Below, one piece after another: positions 4,708 through 6,359 of a stretch of 6,359 nucleotides of DNA (its first letter is position 1; each line of letters begins with the position of its first letter). This DNA comes from CAVPGH01 sp046726955 (GTDB taxonomy: Bacteria > Acidobacteriota > Vicinamibacteria > Fen-336): the NCBI GenBank assembly GCA_046726955.1, contig JBKPBQ010000146.1, positions 1 through 6,359 of the forward strand. The letters run 5' to 3'. The notes beneath the pieces were generated by a model that saw nothing but the letters and a program-made list of their open reading frames with translations, made no database searches and was not told where the DNA came from. Both the position numbers and the translations under genes were made by a program.

Positions 4708-6359
4708 CGCGGGATGTCCGGACCTCCCGGCCGGTACTCCCGCTCGAGGTGCGCACGGATGTCCGCTTCCTCGAGCCAGACGGGCTTCAGCTCGCAGCGG
4801 GCGAAGAGCGGCGACTGGTCGGCGTAGTGGGGCGAGTCCGGGCGGGTCGTCGCGCTGCCGTACTGGTGGATCGACCGTGAGGACACCTTGCCCGCCCGGT
4901 CCCACTCCACGAGGAGGATGTAGCTGTCGCCGACGATCGCGCGGCGGCGGCCGTCCGGGTCGCGCTCGGTGTAGATCGCGCGAAGGGTATCGGGACCGCC
5001 GCCCACCGGGAGGTCCACGCTTCCGCGCCGCAGCCGCGTGACCTCGCCGAGCGGAACGTCGAGCCGGCCGAAGGTGGCCTGCAGGTCGTGCGCCGCGCGC
5101 TCCAGGCGCCTGACGAGCTCGTCGTGCGCGATCGGCCGCGGCTGGTTGTCGTGGGGCGGGCTCATCGTCATGAGGGCGAGAGCGGCCGCGGGGTTCTCCA
5201 CGTTCGCGTTGAGGTCCCAGCGCTGCAGGAGCTCGAAGCCGCGACGGGCCAGGGGATCGGCGGGAGGCGGTCCCGTGACGAGCGACCGGAGGCGTAGCGC
5301 GGTCGTCGAGCGCTTCGAGTAGGCGGTGTCGAACTTGTAGCGCTCGAACGCCTCGCGCGTGATCTCCCAGTCGTTTCCGAAGAGCTCGAGGGCGCGCAGC
5401 TCCCGGTTCGTGAAGCGGGTCTCGATGCCGAACGTCTTGGAGTAGCGGGCGGGGTCCGGGTTGCCGGGTCCCACCGTCACCTCGAACGGCGTGCTGTTCG
5501 CGCTCACCACGAAGCCGGACGGCGGGTCCACCACTCTCGGCAGATCGTCGAACGGCAGGAAGTCCGTCCAGAGCGTCTCGCTCGTGTTGCCGGGGAGGTA
5601 CTGCTTCCAGTCGTAGCCTTCGGCCCGCCGGGGGAGCCGCGCGTTGTAGACGTACTCGATGTGTCCCTCGCGGTCCGCGTAGCCGATGTCGAAGCTCGGG
5701 ATGGCCCCGAGCCGCATCGCGCCTTCCCACTCGTCGCGGTTGCGGGCCTTGTTCATGCGGAACCACTGCTCGACTGCCCGCACGTCGCCCATGTTCGCGT
5801 AGCGGATGGCGTAGGTCCCGTGGGGCCGACGGACGACCGGCCCGTGCACCGACCAGAGGAGGTCCTGGGAGAAGCTCCAGCGGAAGGCTCCGAAGAGCCG
5901 CACGTCGAGCGAAGCGCGGCGCACCTCGAGGTCCCGCCACTGGCCGTCGAAGCGATAGCGGTTCGGGTTCGCGGGGTCGGTCTCGAGGACGTAGACGTCC
6001 ACGAGGTCGGGGCTGTTGACCACGAAGGCCCAGCCGAGGTCGGGGTTGTGGCCGTGCAGGATGAGGGGGGCGCCGGGGAAGAGCCCGCCCGTCGCGTTCC
6101 AGCCTTCCTCGCTGTGGACGTGGGCCTCGTACCAGCTGAAGGCGCCGTTCCAGGGCTGGTGCGAGTTGACGGCAAGCCGGGTGAAGCAGTCGGCGGACCG
6201 CGACGGGGCGACCGCGATCGTGTTCGATCCGGTGGGCTCCGCCACCGCGTCCGAAGGCGAGGCGGCGTTGCCCTTGGACGACACGGGACGGAACCGCGTG
6301 GGCTGCAACAGCTCGGCCAGTACCTTCTCGAGGCCGAAGAAGAAAGGAACGGCCGGGAC
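4704..6359 (-). CDS. Penicillin acylase family Ntn hydrolase, N-terminus outside the window
   Basis: The C-terminal 551 residues of a penicillin amidase family (S45) protein; the frame is open to the window edge, and about 200-250 residues (signal peptide and most of the alpha chain) should lie beyond. These enzymes are exported and cut themselves before a serine that becomes the N-terminal nucleophile of the beta chain. Here that is TG-SNTIAVAP, Ser45 of the visible part (codon near 6227). Counting it as beta1, NSHQPW puts His at beta23, and SANSTPF puts Asn at about beta244, near the oxyanion Asn241 of penicillin G acylase. LHGHNPDLGWAFV, YNARLPRR and the C-terminal SPHYADQSPLFA are further family marks. 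The beta chain is about 507 residues. His at beta23, rather than the Gln of penicillin G acylase, is shared with acyl-homoserine-lactone and cephalosporin acylases, so the substrate may be a long-chain N-acyl amide; this is inference. A TTG at 6308 is only an internal Leu codon. Confidence 0.9.
   Translation of the reverse strand, partial: VPAVPFFFGLEKVLAELLQPTRFRPVSSKGNAASPSDAVAEPTGSNTIAVAPSRSADCFTRLAVNSHQPWNGAFSWYEAHVHSEEGWNATGGLFPGAPLILHGHNPDLGWAFVVNSPDLVDVYVLETDPANPNRYRFDGQWRDLEVRRASLDVRLFGAFRWSFSQDLLWSVHGPVVRRPHGTYAIRYANMGDVRAVEQWFRMNKARNRDEWEGAMRLGAIPSFDIGYADREGHIEYVYNARLPRRAEGYDWKQYLPGNTSETLWTDFLPFDDLPRVVDPPSGFVVSANSTPFEVTVGPGNPDPARYSKTFGIETRFTNRELRALELFGNDWEITREAFERYKFDTAYSKRSTTALRLRSLVTGPPPADPLARRGFELLQRWDLNANVENPAAALALMTMSPPHDNQPRPIAHDELVRRLERAAHDLQATFGRLDVPLGEVTRLRRGSVDLPVGGGPDTLRAIYTERDPDGRRRAIVGDSYILLVEWDRAGKVSSRSIHQYGSATTRPDSPHYADQSPLFARCELKPVWLEEADIRAHLEREYRPGGPDIPR

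Noticed and set aside
3325..5940. Very long minus-strand open frame (871 codons) across the porin and the acylase
   Set aside because: It runs antisense to the porin and in another frame of the acylase gene; composition is Arg/Pro/Ala-rich with no recognisable motif, while both real genes show clear family signatures.

Overview
The window is GC-rich DNA with dense genes on both strands. It holds five complete or partial genes besides one complete selenoprotein gene that a standard stop-codon reading would split in two. The organism is Gram-negative: there is an outer-membrane porin of the OprO/OprP type ending in phenylalanine, and a penicillin-acylase-type Ntn hydrolase. It must also decode UGA as selenocysteine. 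High GC and this gene mix resemble uncultured soil or groundwater lineages such as Rokubacteria/Methylomirabilota, Myxococcota-like or Acidobacteria-like bacteria. That placement is inference from general impression; no marker gene is present.

Layout, left to right. The plus strand carries the 3' end of a zinc-type (MDR) alcohol dehydrogenase (1-343). Five bases later comes a GT39/ArnT-like multi-pass glycosyltransferase (349-1863), and 29 bases after that a membrane-anchored deiodinase-like selenoprotein (1893-2576, in-frame TGA at 2157-2159). The tight spacing suggests one transcript. On the minus strand a tandem ACT-domain protein (2979-2554) converges on the selenoprotein gene and overlaps its 3' end by 23 bases. 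About 400 bases without a convincing gene follow (2991-3393). They contain a plausible promoter for the ACT gene, a 13-base palindrome and a 7-bp hairpin just ahead of the next gene. A plus-strand porin (3394-4707) then converges on a minus-strand penicillin acylase family gene (6359-4704, N-terminus outside the window). These two share a CTAG that supplies both stop codons.

The main discovery is the selenoprotein. Reading through TGA joins two same-frame segments into a 227-residue protein whose active-site FGSCTU-PPF, the EAHPSDEW motif exactly 32 residues later, and the C-terminal PERIYVV / ILYKGGMGP block match the iodothyronine deiodinase family. A perfect 7-bp hairpin with a GGC loop lies 14 bases past the TGA, in the place and form expected of a bacterial SECIS element. 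Bacteria have no thyroid hormone, and a second histidine important in vertebrate enzymes is not evident, so the natural substrate is unknown. A periplasmic thiol/selenol redox or reductive dehalogenation role is possible.

The genes do not form an obvious single pathway. The first three plus-strand genes may be co-expressed. The porin and the acylase are both cell-envelope functions but are on opposite strands.
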